From Liolophura sinensis (taxonomy: Eukaryota; Mollusca; Polyplacophora; Chitonida; Chitonidae): a stretch of 64,000 nt of DNA. Shown here piece by piece: positions 30,001-40,720 of the stretch; position 1 is the first letter of the stretch, and the number at the start of each line of letters is the position of its first letter. The DNA is taken from positions 25,342,402-25,406,401 of the forward strand of contig NC_088301.1 in the NCBI RefSeq assembly GCF_032854445.1, given 5' to 3'. The notes beneath the pieces were generated by a model. The model had not been told where the DNA came from, did not search any database, and worked only from the letters and a program-made list of their open reading frames with translations. Both the position numbers and the translations under genes were made by a program.

Positions 30001-33000
30001 TGGATTTACTGTTCTATTTTCTTTTTGTCATTTTTGGATTTTGTCGTAAAACACAAAATAGAATTGGTGTTGCCTTACCTCGTTCAATCAGTACATTCAT
30101 GAGCTATTGACACTTTCTTCCAGTGGCACCTGGGAAGCCAGGCTGGTGTACATGTCCACACTAGCCATTATCACAGAGACCACGCTGACTTCCATGTACC
30201 GTACTAAAGACAGACAGTGCTACAGTAAGGCTGATGTGGTCTTGGAGGACATCCAGTCATGCTGGGTTTTGTTGATGACTTTGGTTCTCAAACCTCACAA
30301 CACAGTGTTGGTGGCCATCATGGTAGTTCAGGAGAGGCTGTTGTCTAAGTGTGTTGTGGATGACCTGAATCTGTCAACACCTGCTCAAACAGTCTGGTAC
30401 TTCTGGATGGGACAAGCGGCTTTCTTCTATCAGGTTGTCTAATATAAGAAGACTGCAGTATTATGAGTAATGCCGCAAAACGATCCATCTTGGTTTATTA
30501 TTTATTTATTTATTTATTTGATTGGTGTTTTTCACCGTACTCAAGAATATTTCACTTATACAATGGTGGCCAGCATTATGGTGGGAGGAAACCGGGCAGA
30601 GCCCGGGGGAAACCCACGACCATCCGCAGGTTGCTGACAGACCTTCCCATGTACGGCTAGAGAGGAAGCCAGCATGAACTGGACTTGAACTCACAGTGAC
30701 TGCATTGGTGAGAGACTCCTGGGTCATTATGCTGTGCTAGTGCGCTAACCGACTGAGCCACGGAGGCCCCCCATCTTGGTATCGGGGAAATGTGAACATT
30801 CCACATTGATACGGTCCAAGTGCCTTAAGTGCATTGCCCTTTTTCAAATGTAGTCATCTATAACAAAGTACAGTTGGAAAGGGACAGCCCTATCCTCCAC
30901 CCTATTACCTGTGGTAACTAGGTGGAATGTTGACATATACCCTATGCCAGTATCAACCGTCTTACAGTGATACCAGAGCAGCAGTGATGGTATGATAGCT
31001 GGCTAGTGGTGAAATATGACAATTTACCTCAGTTGGGATTTCATGCTGTTTATGTAAAAACATAAACAATAGCAAATTACACGCTCCCTAGCACCATGCC
31101 TAAAGCAGAATTAATTTAAAAAAAAAAACATGTGGTGTTAATTGCAGTATGTTAGACTGGTCACTGGTCTCGAATTGCTCAAAATGCTGTATTGTCATCA
31201 CATATTGACTAGACCAGGGCCTCCGTGGCTAGTGCGCTAGCGCAGCGTAATGACCCAGGAGTCTCTCACCAATGCGGGTCGCTGTGAGTTCAAGTCCAGC
31301 TCATGCTGGCTTCCTCTCCGGCTGTAAGTGGGAAGGTCCTGCAGCAACCTGCGGATGGTCGTCGGTTTCCCCTGGGCTCTGCCCGGTTTCCACCCACCAT
31401 AATGCTGGCTGCCGTCGTATAGGTGAAATATTCTTGAGTACAGCGAAAAAAACCAATTAAATAAATAAATAAATAAATTGACTAGACCTAACATGATTGT
31501 TCATTTTGTGTCAGCCACTGAGACTAGGTAGAGTTATAGACATATAGTCATTTGCTACAGAACTGTTCTATTCCATTTGTCTTCACGTGTCAATAGGAAA
31601 GTCATTTAATGTGAGTGTTGGGGCCTTCGTGGCTGAGGGGGTTGACACACCAGTAAGGCACACTGACCTAGGAGCCTCTCACCAGTTTCATGCTGACTTC
31701 CTCTTGGGCTATATGTGGAAAGATCTGCCAGCAACATGTGGATGGTTGTGGGTTTCCCACCACTGTAAAGCTGGCTGTCGTCATATAAGTGGAATATTCT
31801 TGAGTACGGCGTAAAACATATAAATCATATAAATAAAAAAATATGAATGTTAATGTGGAAACTCAGTTTTCGTGAATTTTCTGAAGTTTGTGTCAGCAAC
31901 CTTGACTTTCAAAGAGTAAAGATATGGAGTAAGATGCTACAAATTGGACTCACTGTCTTCACATAGGGGTTCTGCTAGGGGTGTGAGAGGTGAGGTATAC
32001 ATGAGTCTTAACATTGTGCTGACATATATTTGGAAAACTGCATTGACTATCCTCGAGTGACATAGATTTATTTATTTATTTAATTGGTGTGTTTTGCCAT
32101 ACTCAAGAATATTTCACTTATTTGACGGCGGCCAACATTATTGTGGAAGGAAACCGGGCAGAGCCCGGGGGAAACCCACGACCATCCACATGTTGCTGAC
32201 GGACCTTCCCATGTACGGCTAGAGAGGAAGCCAGCATGAGCTGGACATGAACTCGCAGCGACTGCATTGGTGAGAGGCTCCTGGGTCATTACGCTGCGTT
32301 AGCGCCCTAACCAACTGAGCCACGGAGGCCCCAAGTAACATAGAGTGAGAGCCTATAAACAATAAGTCACAGATAAGATGTCTGCATAAATTTTAATTTA
32401 ATTTTAAATTTCCAGTGACAAAGATGGTAAACGTTTAATAATGCTCTTTTTGTCCCTTTAAAATCAGCAGGTATTACACTGAATTGTTCTGTTTTTGTTT
32501 TGTTTTTAATCTTTAATCCTTAATCTCTTTTAAAGGGCAACTCTAACAGTATTTCTACCATAGATGTGTCAGCTGGTTACATTGGGCTCACAGACTACCA
32601 GCCAGTTCTCATCACTATCCTGCTCACAGTGTCAACATATGCCGGGCTGTTTCTTCTGGCTGATCAGTTGCTCAAGCACAATGTCCCATAAAAAGTAAGA
32701 TTATTGTATAATATGGGTGCACAAATACAATATGAGTGATACACATGTGAACCGAGATCACAGTTGTGTTAAGGGGCCTCCGTGGCTCTGTAATGACCCA
32801 GGAGCCTCTCACCAATGCGGTCACTGTGAGTTCAAGTCCAGCTCATGCTGGTTTCCTCTCCGGCCTTAAGTGGGATAGTCTTCCAGCAACCTGCAGATGG
32901 TTGTGGGTTCCTCAGGGCTCTGCCTGGTTTCCTCCCACCATAATGCTGGCCGCCATTGTATAAGTGAATATTCTTGAGTACGGCGTAAAACACCATCAAA

Positions 33001-33684
33001 TAAATGAATAAATCAATAACAGCTGTGTTAAAAAAAATCCCCCAAAACAAGAAGCCTGAGCAACAGTTTTAAAAGCATTAGATTGGACTACTGTTTCTGT
33101 ATGATTCTGCTATGGTAGTGTCTAAAACCAGTTGATCATGTATCCAGCAATATGTTGTGTGTATCTGTATATCATACATAATGCAGTTCATCAATAACTT
33201 CCCAAAGGTTGGTGGTTTACCCTGGGCACTAGGTTCCTCCACCCATAAAATCGACTGCTATCCTATAAGCAAAAAAATTTTGAGTATAGTTTTATTATCA
33301 GATAAACAACTCAGCATGTGTTATTTACTTTTTTTTCTGACAGGCTTGGCCAGCGTTTTTCTCAAGTCTTGTACACCTTACTGCTGAGCAGGATCTTACC
33401 CCTTAGTCTTTCAACTACGGTTGTAATGGTGAACAGATTTCATCTGTTTGTGTGGTCAGTGGTTTTCACCAAAACTTCTGTATGAAGGGATGCTCACTCT
33501 TGTTATGGCATTCTTTTGTATACTGTTAGTTTTTTTACGAAAATTTATTTATGTGAACTCACTGTTAGGTGTTGTATTTACATATTTGAGCTCACCTGTG
33601 CAGTCTGTTGCAGGTGAGTTTATTTCATTTCCTTATATTTTTAAGAAAGTAACAAAAGTTTACAGTGTTTTTATTGTTTCTTAA
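18097..33684 (+). CDS. PIGG: PIGG, GPI ethanolamine phosphate transferase 2 (12 exons, irregular 3' end)
   Basis: PIGG is an ER membrane enzyme that adds ethanolamine phosphate to the second mannose of the GPI anchor, working with PIGF. Exons: 18097-18411, 19158-19367, 21447-21635, 22959-23100, 24152-24367, 26180-26397, 27053-27331, 27894-28441, 28647-28832, 30124-30433, 32536-32694, 33344-33684. The first ten have GT-AG borders and matching phases and give 871 codons. Seen in order: an N-terminal signal-anchor helix (residues 7-27), VIDALRKDF at 59-67 with metal-binding Asp61, PTVTLPRIK at 97-105 with the likely Thr nucleophile, GDETW at 147-151, LHYLGLDHIGH at 198-208, CGDHGM at 251-256, then hydrophobic segments with SSFVEEEHQTWYF and ARSLNQTG, which are PIGG hallmarks. 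Exon 11 matches the family but reaches an in-frame TAA at 32689-32691, giving 922 residues against about 983 in human. Exon 12 clearly carries the conserved end (HLFVWS, then FSPKLLYEGM), but it needs a different phase from exon 11 and the two motifs lie in different frames. The drawn end is the stop of the FSPKLLYEGM frame. Sequence error, a missed splice form, or real loss of the last helices are all possible. Confidence 0.93.
18581..18835 (+). mobile_element. SINE-A copy in PIGG intron 1
   Basis: Reads ggggcctctgtagctgacgg, a body with gtgagttcaagtccagccca and cctcccaccataatgctgg, then gtgaaatattcttgagta and an aaataaat tail. The head is diverged from the best copies. Confidence 0.9.
19480..19690 (+). 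mobile_element. SINE-A copy in PIGG intron 2, decayed
   Basis: The caatgacacaggagcctctc block, gagttcaagtacaggtgatg, gggaaggtttgccacaaacc and an aataaatgaacaaataaata tail follow the SINE-A order. There are internal deletions, and it is one of the more diverged copies. Confidence 0.8.
20310..21432. repeat. 33-bp and related minisatellite in PIGG intron 2, next to the exon 3 acceptor
   Basis: The right part (about 21030-21432) is twelve nearly identical 33-bp units of the form gtttgcgatgcactgatt followed by gatgtgtatgggcaa. The left part (20310-21030) has longer, less regular variants with gtgccaggtactgattga. The array ends about 15 bases before the exon 3 acceptor at 21446. Because 33 is a multiple of 3, open frames run through it on both strands. 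Confidence 0.95.
22138..22196 (-). mobile_element. SINE-A tail fragment
   Basis: Only the tail end is present: ttatttatttgattggtg, ttttatgccgtacta and agaatatttcacttgtacga. It lies in PIGG intron 3. Confidence 0.75.
22440..22932. mobile_element. Foldback MITE-like element, copy 1 (PIGG intron 3)
   Basis: The two halves are imperfect reverse complements over roughly 200 bases. For example aaagaccgttaaatgttgtc near 22482 mirrors the stretch near 22868-22887, and gaccatgtttcttccagtga mirrors the stretch with tgacgtcaccaatatc. A loop of about 90 bp separates the arms. The sequence shares its order with 29010-29452. It ends about 25 bp before the exon 4 acceptor. It is non-coding. Confidence 0.8.
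23592..23761 (-). mobile_element. SINE-A, truncated, with 10-bp target duplication
   Basis: The tail and body are in minus orientation without the tRNA-like head. ccctactcat flanks it at 23582-23591 and 23762-23771. It lies in PIGG intron 4. Confidence 0.9.
24538..24843 (-). mobile_element. SINE-B copy in PIGG intron 5 with 13-bp target duplication
   Basis: It has the gtgagtgag tail, gcttggggtttaacgtcata and a closing tRNA-like head ending gctatccgggccgg. An internal segment present in the 7765 copy is missing. ttttctctataga flanks it at 24525-24537 and 24844-24856. Confidence 0.92.
26865..27064. repeat. Minisatellite of about 30 bp covering the exon 7 acceptor of PIGG
   Basis: Units of the form tgtgatttgttctaatttct plus ccttacctt repeat about six times. 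Several units contain tttgtttcagattttcc or ttttagattctc, close copies of the real acceptor at 27052/27053, where the coding sequence begins ATTTTCCTTACCTTG. The first few codons of exon 7 are therefore part of the repeat. Confidence 0.85.
29010..29452. mobile_element. Foldback MITE-like element, copy 2 (PIGG intron 9)
   Basis: It shares with 22440-22932, in the same orientation and order: gaaaatag near the left end, gaccttttctgacca, cagtgacgtcac, ctgtgaatg, accttgaaac, cacaacagaccacc, agaaaaattc and ctttgccttt. Arms again pair with each other. It is diverged from copy 1 by many small changes, so the family is not young. Confidence 0.8.
30495..30770 (-). mobile_element. Full-length SINE-A with 10-bp target duplication
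   Basis: Complete from the ttatttatttattt tail to the head ending gccacggaggcccc on the plus strand. ccatcttggt flanks it at 30485-30494 and 30771-30780. The tRNA-like A box lies within the head and a B-box-like gttcaagtcc lies further in, both on the minus strand. It lies in PIGG intron 10. Confidence 0.95.
31216..31476 (+). mobile_element. Full-length SINE-A with 12-bp target duplication
   Basis: Reads gggcctccgtggct, the B-box-like gagttcaagtccagc, the conserved accataatgctggctgccgt and ttcttgagtac blocks, and an (AAAT)n tail. attgactagacc flanks it at 31204-31215 and 31477-31488. It lies in PIGG intron 10. Confidence 0.95.
31620..31845 (+). mobile_element. SINE-A copy with internal deletions
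   Basis: It starts ggggccttcgtggctgaggg, keeps ctaggagcctctcaccag, gccagcaacatgtggatgg and gaatattcttgagtacggcg, and ends in an A-rich tail. About 30-40 bp of the usual body are missing. Confidence 0.87.
32068..32330 (-). mobile_element. Full-length SINE-A, minus orientation
   Basis: Tail, body and head all present. The flanks agtgacataga and agtaacataga form an 11-bp target duplication with one difference. It is the fourth copy of this family inside PIGG intron 10. Confidence 0.92.
32774..33017 (+). mobile_element. SINE-A copy in PIGG intron 11
   Basis: Starts ggggcctccgtggctc with a shortened head, then the usual body and an aaataaatgaataaat tail. cagttgtgttaa and cagctgtgttaa flank it as a near-perfect target duplication. 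It sits between the two irregular 3' exons of PIGG. Confidence 0.92.
33344..33684 (+). other. PIGG: Terminal PIGG exon with a frame switch
   Basis: After the acceptor at 33343 one frame reads LGQRFSQVLYTLLLSRILPL and on to NRFHLFVWSVVFTKTSV, then stops. The next-but-one frame starts FSPKLLYEGMLTLVMAFF at about 33463 and stays open to 33684. HLFVWSV followed directly by FSPKLLYEG is the conserved PIGG C-terminus, so one surplus base in the run gtggtttt explains it. This is a host gene, and a base-calling error is as likely as a real mutation. Confidence 0.8.
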
Positions 33685-33922
33685 GTTTAAGAATTTGATA
33701 GAATTGTACACATTATTTTGCTGTTGGAAAATCACACGTACATCTTGTATACAGATTAGCCCATAATATATATGATTCCAACTTCGACCAATGTTTTAAT
33801 GGTTTGAATAACATGAATAGCGTGAATAAGTACATATAGGATATTCCCATCCGAAGACAGAATCGATCCTATCCGAGACCACCCACATCCGGGTATTTAT
33901 CGCTTTATTCGCGACTTGGAGC

Positions 33923-34151
33923 GCAGCGTAGTTACCCAGAAGCCTCTCACCAATGCGGTCGCTGTGAGTTCAAGACCAGCCTATTGCTGGCTTCCTCTCC
34001 GGCCGTACGTGGGAAGGTCTGCTAGCAACCTGCGGATGGTCGTGGGTTTTCCCCCGGGTTCTGCCCGGTTTCCACCCACCATAATGCTGACCGCCGTCGT
34101 ATAAGTGAAATATTCTTGAGTACGGCGTAAAACAACAATCAATCACAATCA
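33923..34151 (+). mobile_element. 5'-truncated SINE-A with 18-bp target duplication
   Basis: The head is missing up to gcagcgtagttacccagaag; the rest is well kept. ttattcgcgacttggagc flanks it at 33905-33922 and 34152-34169, a perfect 18-bp duplication, so this is among the younger copies. Confidence 0.95.
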
Positions 34152-35221
34152 TTATTCGCGACTTGGAGCTTTACTCTCGCGTGCACGGCAGTGAAAATAT
34201 TGTCTAGATAAGATGTAAGTTAATATAAAAGGCGACGTATGTTTGAGAAACTACGCTCACGGTGACGTTCACAATTTACTTATGCTGTGGAGAATGCTAC
34301 GCTGTGTAACATACCGGCACTATACCTTCTGGTATTTATCAGGCGTAGTTTTCAGAATATCAATCTTTGTTGCTCATTTCCCCATACTTCCCCATTTTAT
34401 CCCTAACCCGTCGTCTGCTAGTGAAGTGGGCCGGATTTGCAACGCCTCAAGTAGACTGTTGAGAGAGCGACTCTAGCATTTTACGGAGCTATCTTGTGAG
34501 CATTCGCATTGTGGACTGACACAAGAAAGTCCATACCTTGGTATTTCGAAAGCTTGATTTCTCATGTCATTTGTCTATTCAGGTCCTGAATACAGTGGAC
34601 CCAAGTCAAGAGACTTAATGTGATTTTCATTGTGGATTTTCGCTCAAATTTAGTGTGAATAAATATAAATCAGTATATAAGCTCACTGAGTTTGAACCAC
34701 CAAAGTCACGTGGATAACAAGGGCAACAAAACCATTTCCAAGGTGTGTGTGCCTGTGTCTTGTATGAATGAAATCACCGTGGGTCCACCATGCTACCAAA
34801 ACGACACAAGCTTTGTGTTATTACAGTCTGAAATTGTAATCTAGGCTCGTGGTCACACGAGTCCAGTGTTTGGCAGAATAAACTATCAATTTGTGTTTCT
34901 GTGATTGCCTACCTATTGCAAATATCCCTTTGCTATATGTTTTTGGACATAGGGCAAGGTGATTTTTTGTGGAACAAAAGAAATAGATCTGTAACTTCAT
35001 ACCGATGCTACCCAAAATAAATTATTTTTTCTTACATTTTCGTCGCTTTTGATTTCTTTATTTCATTTCATTTTATTTATTTCGTTGGGTATTTAACGTT
35101 GTACTCGAGAACATTTAGCTGTGAAAATGTCTGAGTTGTGGGCGTTGTTATTGTTGTGGGCGTTTTTCTTGTTCTTGTTATGGGGTGCATTTTGAAATGC
35201 GCATGTATGTGTGCTTAGTAT

Positions 35222-35497
35222 GGACGGAGATTAACGTCGTACTTAGCAATTTTTCAGTCATATGACGACAAGGAGTTATTAGGTGTGTGTACATATATTG
35301 TGTCTTCCTCTAGCAGGGCGAGTCCATGCCGCCAAGTGACACCACACCCAGTCACATTACACTAACACTGGCACAACCAGTCATTTTTCTTCTCTAACCT
35401 CTCAGTGCTGAGCGTCAAACGAAGCAACAACAAGTATCAATTTTAAAGTCTTTGGTATGACCGGACCCTGGGGTTTGATCCCGGGGTCTCCCGAGAG
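35222..35497 (-). mobile_element. SINE-B relative
   Basis: It carries attaacgtcgtacttagcaa, tttttcagtcatatgacgac, acacccagtcacattacac and ctctcagtgctgagcgtc, and ends in a tRNA-like segment with gggtttgatcccggggtc. It resembles 6022-6360 more than 7765-8131 in the middle part. Confidence 0.8.
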
Positions 35498-35639
35498 CTT
35501 ATTCGCGCATGCATCGCAGCAATACTGACAGTACATTGGTCATTTTTGCTCGTTCTCTTGGAAACAATGGATATTTCCTCAGAGTTTTCTCATCCGACAC
35601 CATTTATAAATATGGAAAATAGGGGGAAATTGTGAATAA

Positions 35640-35715
35640 ATGAATGAATGAATGATTATGGCTTAACGCCACATTGGCAATACTTCAGTCAGATCATGGC
35701 TACACAAATTGTGTA
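35640..35715 (-). mobile_element. SINE-B-like tail fragment
   Basis: A tgaatgaatgaatga run followed by ttatggcttaacgcca and tacttcagtcagatcatgg looks like the tail end of a third, more distant SINE-B type. It is only a short remnant. Confidence 0.5.
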
Positions 35716-35732
35716 ATTAGCTGTCACGATTA

Positions 35733-35995
35733 TTATTTATTTATTTGATTGGTGTTTTACGCCGTACTTAAGAATATTTAACTTATACGACGGCGGCCAG
35801 CATTATGGTGGGGGTAAACCGGGCAGAGCCTGGGGAAAACCCACGACCATTTGCAGGTTACAGGCAGACCTTCCCACGTACGGCGGAGAAGAAGCCAGCA
35901 TGAGCTGGACTTGAACTCACAGCGCATTGGTGAGAGGCTGCTGGGGCATTACGCTGCGCTAGCGAGCTAACCAACTGAGCCACCGAGGCCCCTGT
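35733..35995 (-). mobile_element. Full-length SINE-A, minus orientation
   Basis: Well kept from the ttatttatttgattggtg tail to the gccaccgaggcccc head on the plus strand. gattattat occurs on both flanks and is the likely target duplication. Confidence 0.93.
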
Positions 35996-38599
35996 ATTGA
36001 TTATTATATTCATAATACTGAAGCATGCCTCACTGGCTCCTGTTTTTATGTCCAAATTGCAATCGTGTCCGTGTTAAGAAACGTCTTACTTGTCTTAATT
36101 TTGTCTTTCTGTTTACACACCTATACCTAAGCTGTTAATTTGTATTTATTTAGGGAACGTGACTAGTAAGTTGTTAGAACATATTCCAAGTCTTATTGCC
36201 CAGTATAAAATAAAACATGTTCGGTTCAGTCTTAATACTTTTCACAATTCTAAGAGAGTGTGGTAGTTGTCACGCCACTATGGCCTGAGAAACTCACTTG
36301 GTCTTATTTTATGGCTTTCATTTCATAAGGCCAGTCTGTTCATCTGTTTAACAGTTTATAGGTGTAAGGTAATCCTCTATGCCCAATCTAGTGAGGAGTC
36401 CGCAAATTAGTCTCTTTGCGTGTTCTGGAAATTATGACATAAAATCTCAACAAAACAGATAAGTAAAGCAGAGCGAGAAAAATTCCCTGTCTGTAGACGC
36501 GAGTTACTTTTGTTCTGACTGTTCTTAGTGGAGATATTAAAAAATACGCATATACCTTCACGATGGCTGCCTGTTATTTGCACCATAGGCTTGTAGTATA
36601 AAGAGGCGTCTGTAACAGGCTGTTTTCAAGACAGAAAGCACGAGAAACGTGCACCGATTTTTACCTGTTTGTTCACATGCACGAACCAAAGTGTGAGTAG
36701 GTAGGATTTGGCGGGGCTTGGGACGGGGTGGGGGGACACGCATTCTAGTGTAAATTTTGGCCTTACCAGATCAACAATGTTCCGATTTATGATGTGAGCC
36801 AAACTGGCAAAACAAAGATCTTTGTAGATCATACCCAAGTCACACAAGAATTGCTACATTTTCTCACACGGACAGGAAGTTCCTTTCTTGACCCCGTACA
36901 TCGGCTCAGCGGTTTGTACCAAATCCGGTTCAAAGTTGACGTTGGTCTGCCCGTCTTCTGAAAGTGCCTAGCATAGCTTGTTTCGGCCATGTCAGTTACG
37001 TGTGGCTTTCTTGTGCCTATTAACGAATATGGCAGGTGGAACATGAACGTATCGGTGGGGTTTCTAAAACCAATCCAGAATTAAGGTACGGGTTAACATT
37101 CACATTCCTTAGTATTTAAACCATATATTAAACAGTGGAACTTGTATATATAGAGTAAAGACATGTAGTACAAAACCTGCTGTTTTCTTTAGAAGTAGGT
37201 GTGGTTGCAGTGTTGAACAGTGCTTACAAGGATTTTCTGTTCTTTCATCAGAAACGTGGTGAGTAGTGTCAAGGGGTCCTCACTTCCTCTAGGAAATGCC
37301 AGCAGTTCTTTGATTTCAAATAGAACAAAGATAATCCGCTGCTGTTATTATAAAAGTTTCCTGGCTTCCCGTAAAAATGCAAATAATATCGCCCCACAAT
37401 TACAATAATTTAGATGCATTGTCAACATATCTGAGGTAGAAAGAAAAATATGTTTTCCATTGATATGTAGTTTATGTTGATAGTTAACTAAATATTCTGT
37501 AAATATCTTGATATTTGCTAGGAAATCGTGAGCAATCGCACATCATACATTTTAATTTATACAGGCCTACATACATACTACCTACATATATTTCTCTAAG
37601 AAATCTGTTCCTATTGTGACCATTCTAACTGGTGTTCCTTTGTGGAAGTAAATATTAGACGATGTTTTTTTATTTTTTTTTTCTTGCTAAAATAGTCCTG
37701 ACTAGCCTCTTAATATTTAGCGAGATCCGTACCTGATTGGTACTGTCATTTATTATCTCTGTGTTAAATATATTCTGGTTCAAACGAAGGGGAGATAATT
37801 AACGGGCGTTTACGACAGTTTTTACTATAACAATACAGTGCAGATTAAGTATCAATAGGTAAACATTTATAGGCCAAGGTCATTTATGCCTGCCATGACT
37901 GATCAGTAAAAAGTCATCTTCACTGCTTTGCACACAGCACTTACGATACTAGATTTCTTCACAGTCAGAAAAAAAACCCAATCACTCGAGGAGTAAATCT
38001 CTTGTGTCAACTTCCTCTGTATGGTGAAAAAAAATCTACCAATGTGAAGATAAAAGGAATATAAGAACGTATGGTTTTCAAAAAACTAGAGATATTTCGC
38101 CCAGGATTCAAACTTCACACCTGGTTAATTGCAAAATAAAAAATTAACTGACACATGCGCTGTTTAAGAAAATGTGCCCAAGATTTCCCCCCGAGCCAAA
38201 ATATGATAGTGAGCATATCGGCCAATATTTCCAAACAGACACTACTGGCTGGTGACACACCATAATATTTTCCACTGTGACTGTGTAAGAGGTAAAAATT
38301 AGTAAGAGTTTTGTTTGTTTTTGTCAAAAACTAAAGACTTACTGCATATGGTTGCTATGCACCTATCCGCTCTAGCGGAGGTTAGCTTTGCAATTGCTAT
38401 GATTTTACGTCCAGAAGCAAGAGATGAACAATGTTAAGTCATGACAGGTTGAATTCGCCAAATCTACCAGATGAATTTTCCAGGGAAAACAGTGCGCTCT
38501 TGTATAACCTTTTAAATATGTGCCAACCGGAAGTTGTGTAGGCCTTGTTGGAATGTCCACAATATGTTTTTTTTTTCCGAAATATTTAATCGTCAGTCA

Positions 38600-38681
38600 G
38601 GTAGCGTGACCGAGTGTTCTAAGGCGCTGGTTTTAGGCATTAGTTTCTCAGGAGGCGTGTGTTCGAATCCCACCGCTGCCA
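38600..38681 (+). pseudogene. tRNA-Leu(TAG) relic
   Basis: A leucine-type tRNA with a long variable arm. The D stem (GAC against GGC) and T stem (GTGTG against CCCAC) each have a mismatch, and the anticodon stem relies on G-U pairs. It is the twin of the copy at 48820. Confidence 0.85.
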
Positions 38682-39298
38682 TCCGGGGTCTTTTTTGTAA
38701 TTCTCGCTTGAAATAAAATACGTCCTTTGGTATGCAAAAAAATTTGACATCCGGGTCAGACGAGCACTCTTCAGACTTTCTCATTTCATTGTGGCAATTG
38801 GAAGTGAACCAAAATGTAAACTTTAAAAAGCGGCTAAGAAACTGAAGGTTAGGCTATAATTATTTCCAGTGTTATCAATGCTGTTATAAGTGGAAGATTT
38901 ATCTGTAATTGCGTAATTGTCTTGCATTAGGGATTGAAGGCAGATGTGACGTTTCTCGTTGGTGATACACCATAAAGTTTTCCACTGTGATTTGTGTAAG
39001 CTGTTAAAATATATGAGAGTTTAGTCTGTTTTTGAGAAAAAGTTTACTGCAGATGGCTGCTATGAGCCTATCCGCCATAGCGAAGGTTAGCTTTGCAAAA
39101 TGTTATGATTTTACGTCCAGAAGCAAGAGTTGAACAATGTTAATGCATTACAAGTTGACTTCGCCAACTTCACCAGATGAATTTTCAGAAAAAGCAGTGT
39201 GCTCTTGTATAACCTATTAAATATGTGCTTACCGGAAATGGTGTAGGCCTTGTTAGAATGTCAGTATTTTTTTTTCCGAAATGTTCGATCATCTCTCA

Positions 39299-39380
39299 GG
39301 TAGCGTGGCCGAGAGGTCTAAGGCGCTGGTTTTAGGCACCAGTCTCTCAGGAGGCGTGGGTTCGAACTCCAACGATGCCA
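39299..39380 (+). pseudogene. tRNA-Leu(TAG) relic
   Basis: The anticodon arm is intact, but the T stem (GTGGG against TCCAA) and the acceptor 3' strand (CGATGCC) are altered. It is the twin of the copy at 49519. Confidence 0.85.
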
Positions 39381-39828
39381 TGCGGGCTCTTTTTTTTTTT
39401 ATTTCTTGCTTGAAATAAAAAACGTGCTTTGCTTTGCCGAATACTTTGACATGCTCTCAGACGAGCACTCTTGAGATTTTCTCATTTTCCTTTGACGATT
39501 GGAAGTGAACCAAAATGTAAACTTTAAAAAAAGACAAAGAAACTGAAGTTTAGGCTATAATTATTACCATTATTATCAATGCTGTTAAATGTGGAAGATT
39601 TATCTATTAATGAAAAGTGTTGCAAAAATGATACCGTACGGTCTTAACACTTTCGTCAAATACGATATGAAACTTTAAGAAAAGAAAAAGCGTCTGGATT
39701 TTTGGAACAAATAACGATTAGTTCTGGTGTGTTTCATTAGGAAACCAAACGAAATGACAAAAAAAGACAAACAAAACCAACTCCACAGCTTTACATAAAT
39801 GATATAAAACAAGAAAAGAAATAGCAAA

Positions 39829-39911
39829 TGGCAGCGGTGGGATTCGAACCAATCCCTCCGAAGAGACTGGTACCTTAAACCAGCACCTTAGACCGCCTCG
39901 GCCACGCTACC
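39829..39911 (-). pseudogene. tRNA-Leu(AAG) relic
   Basis: The T stem reads ATTGG against CCCAC, and one extra base lies in the D region. The anticodon is still AAG. It is the twin of the copy at 50043. Confidence 0.85.
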
Positions 39912-40638
39912 AGGTCCCATAACCGTAGCGATCGCGTGTGATTTTAAAAGCTAAGAAGCATTCCGAAAGTGGTTCCTCTTAAGGAATAAAGGCAGGTGTG
40001 ACGTTATTGTTGGATGATACACCAGTATATTTTCCACTGTGATTTGTGTAAGCTGTTAAAGTATATGAGAGTTTAGTTTGTTTTTGAGAAAAAGTTTACA
40101 GCCGATGGCTACTATGAGCCTATCCGCCATAGCGAAGGTTAGCTTTGCAAAATGTTATGATTTTACGTCCAGAAGCAAGAGTTGAACAATGTTAATGCAT
40201 TACAAGTTGACTTCGCCAACTTCATCAGATGAATTTTCAGAAAAAGGAGTGAGCTCTTGTATAACCTATTAAATATGTGCTAACCGGAAGTGGTGTAGGC
40301 CTTGTTAGAATGTCAGTGTTTTTTTTTCCAAAATGTTCAATCATCTGTCAGTTATGAGAGATTAGTTTGTTTTTGAGAAAAAGTTTACTGCAGATGGCTG
40401 CTATGAGCCTATCCACCATAGCGAAGGTTAGCTTTGCAAAATGTTATGATTTTACGTCCAGAAGCAAGAGTTGAACAATGTTAATGCATGACAAGTTGAC
40501 TTCGCCAACTTCACCAGATGAATTTTCAGAAAAAGGAGTGAGCTCTTGTATAACCTATAAAATATGTGCTAACCGGAAGTGGTGTAGGCCTTGTTAGAAT
40601 GTCAGTGTTTTTTTTCCAAAATGTTCAATCATCTGTGA

Positions 40639-40720
40639 GGTAGCGTGGCCGAGTGGTCTAAGGCGCTGGTTTTAGGCACCAGTCTCTCAGGAGGCGTGGG
40701 TTCGAATCCCACCGCTGCCA
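40639..40720 (+). tRNA. tRNA-Leu(TAG)
   Basis: All stems pair: GGTAGCG/CGCTGCC, GCC/GGC, CTGGT/ACCAG with loop TTTAGGC (anticodon TAG), and GTGGG/CCCAC. The variable arm is leucine type, with A and B boxes kept. A run of T begins within about 8 bases downstream and serves as a Pol III terminator. Confidence 0.95.

Larger units (their letters stand above)
33685..38244. other. Intergenic region between PIGG and the tRNA array
   Basis: Apart from the SINE copies listed separately, I recognise no gene here. A 71-codon open frame at 36829-37044 (minus) and a 77-codon frame at 34243-34476 (plus) have no family resemblance that I can see. Unseen terminal exons or a lncRNA cannot be excluded by reading alone. 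Confidence 0.5.

Noticed and set aside
30495-35995. tRNA genes suggested by A and B boxes in SINE heads
   Set aside because: The head belongs to a longer element with body, A-rich tail and target duplications, and acceptor stems do not close.
36829-37044. A 71-codon minus-strand frame as a possible exon
   Set aside because: No recognisable motif, no convincing partner exon or splice context, and length within chance expectation.
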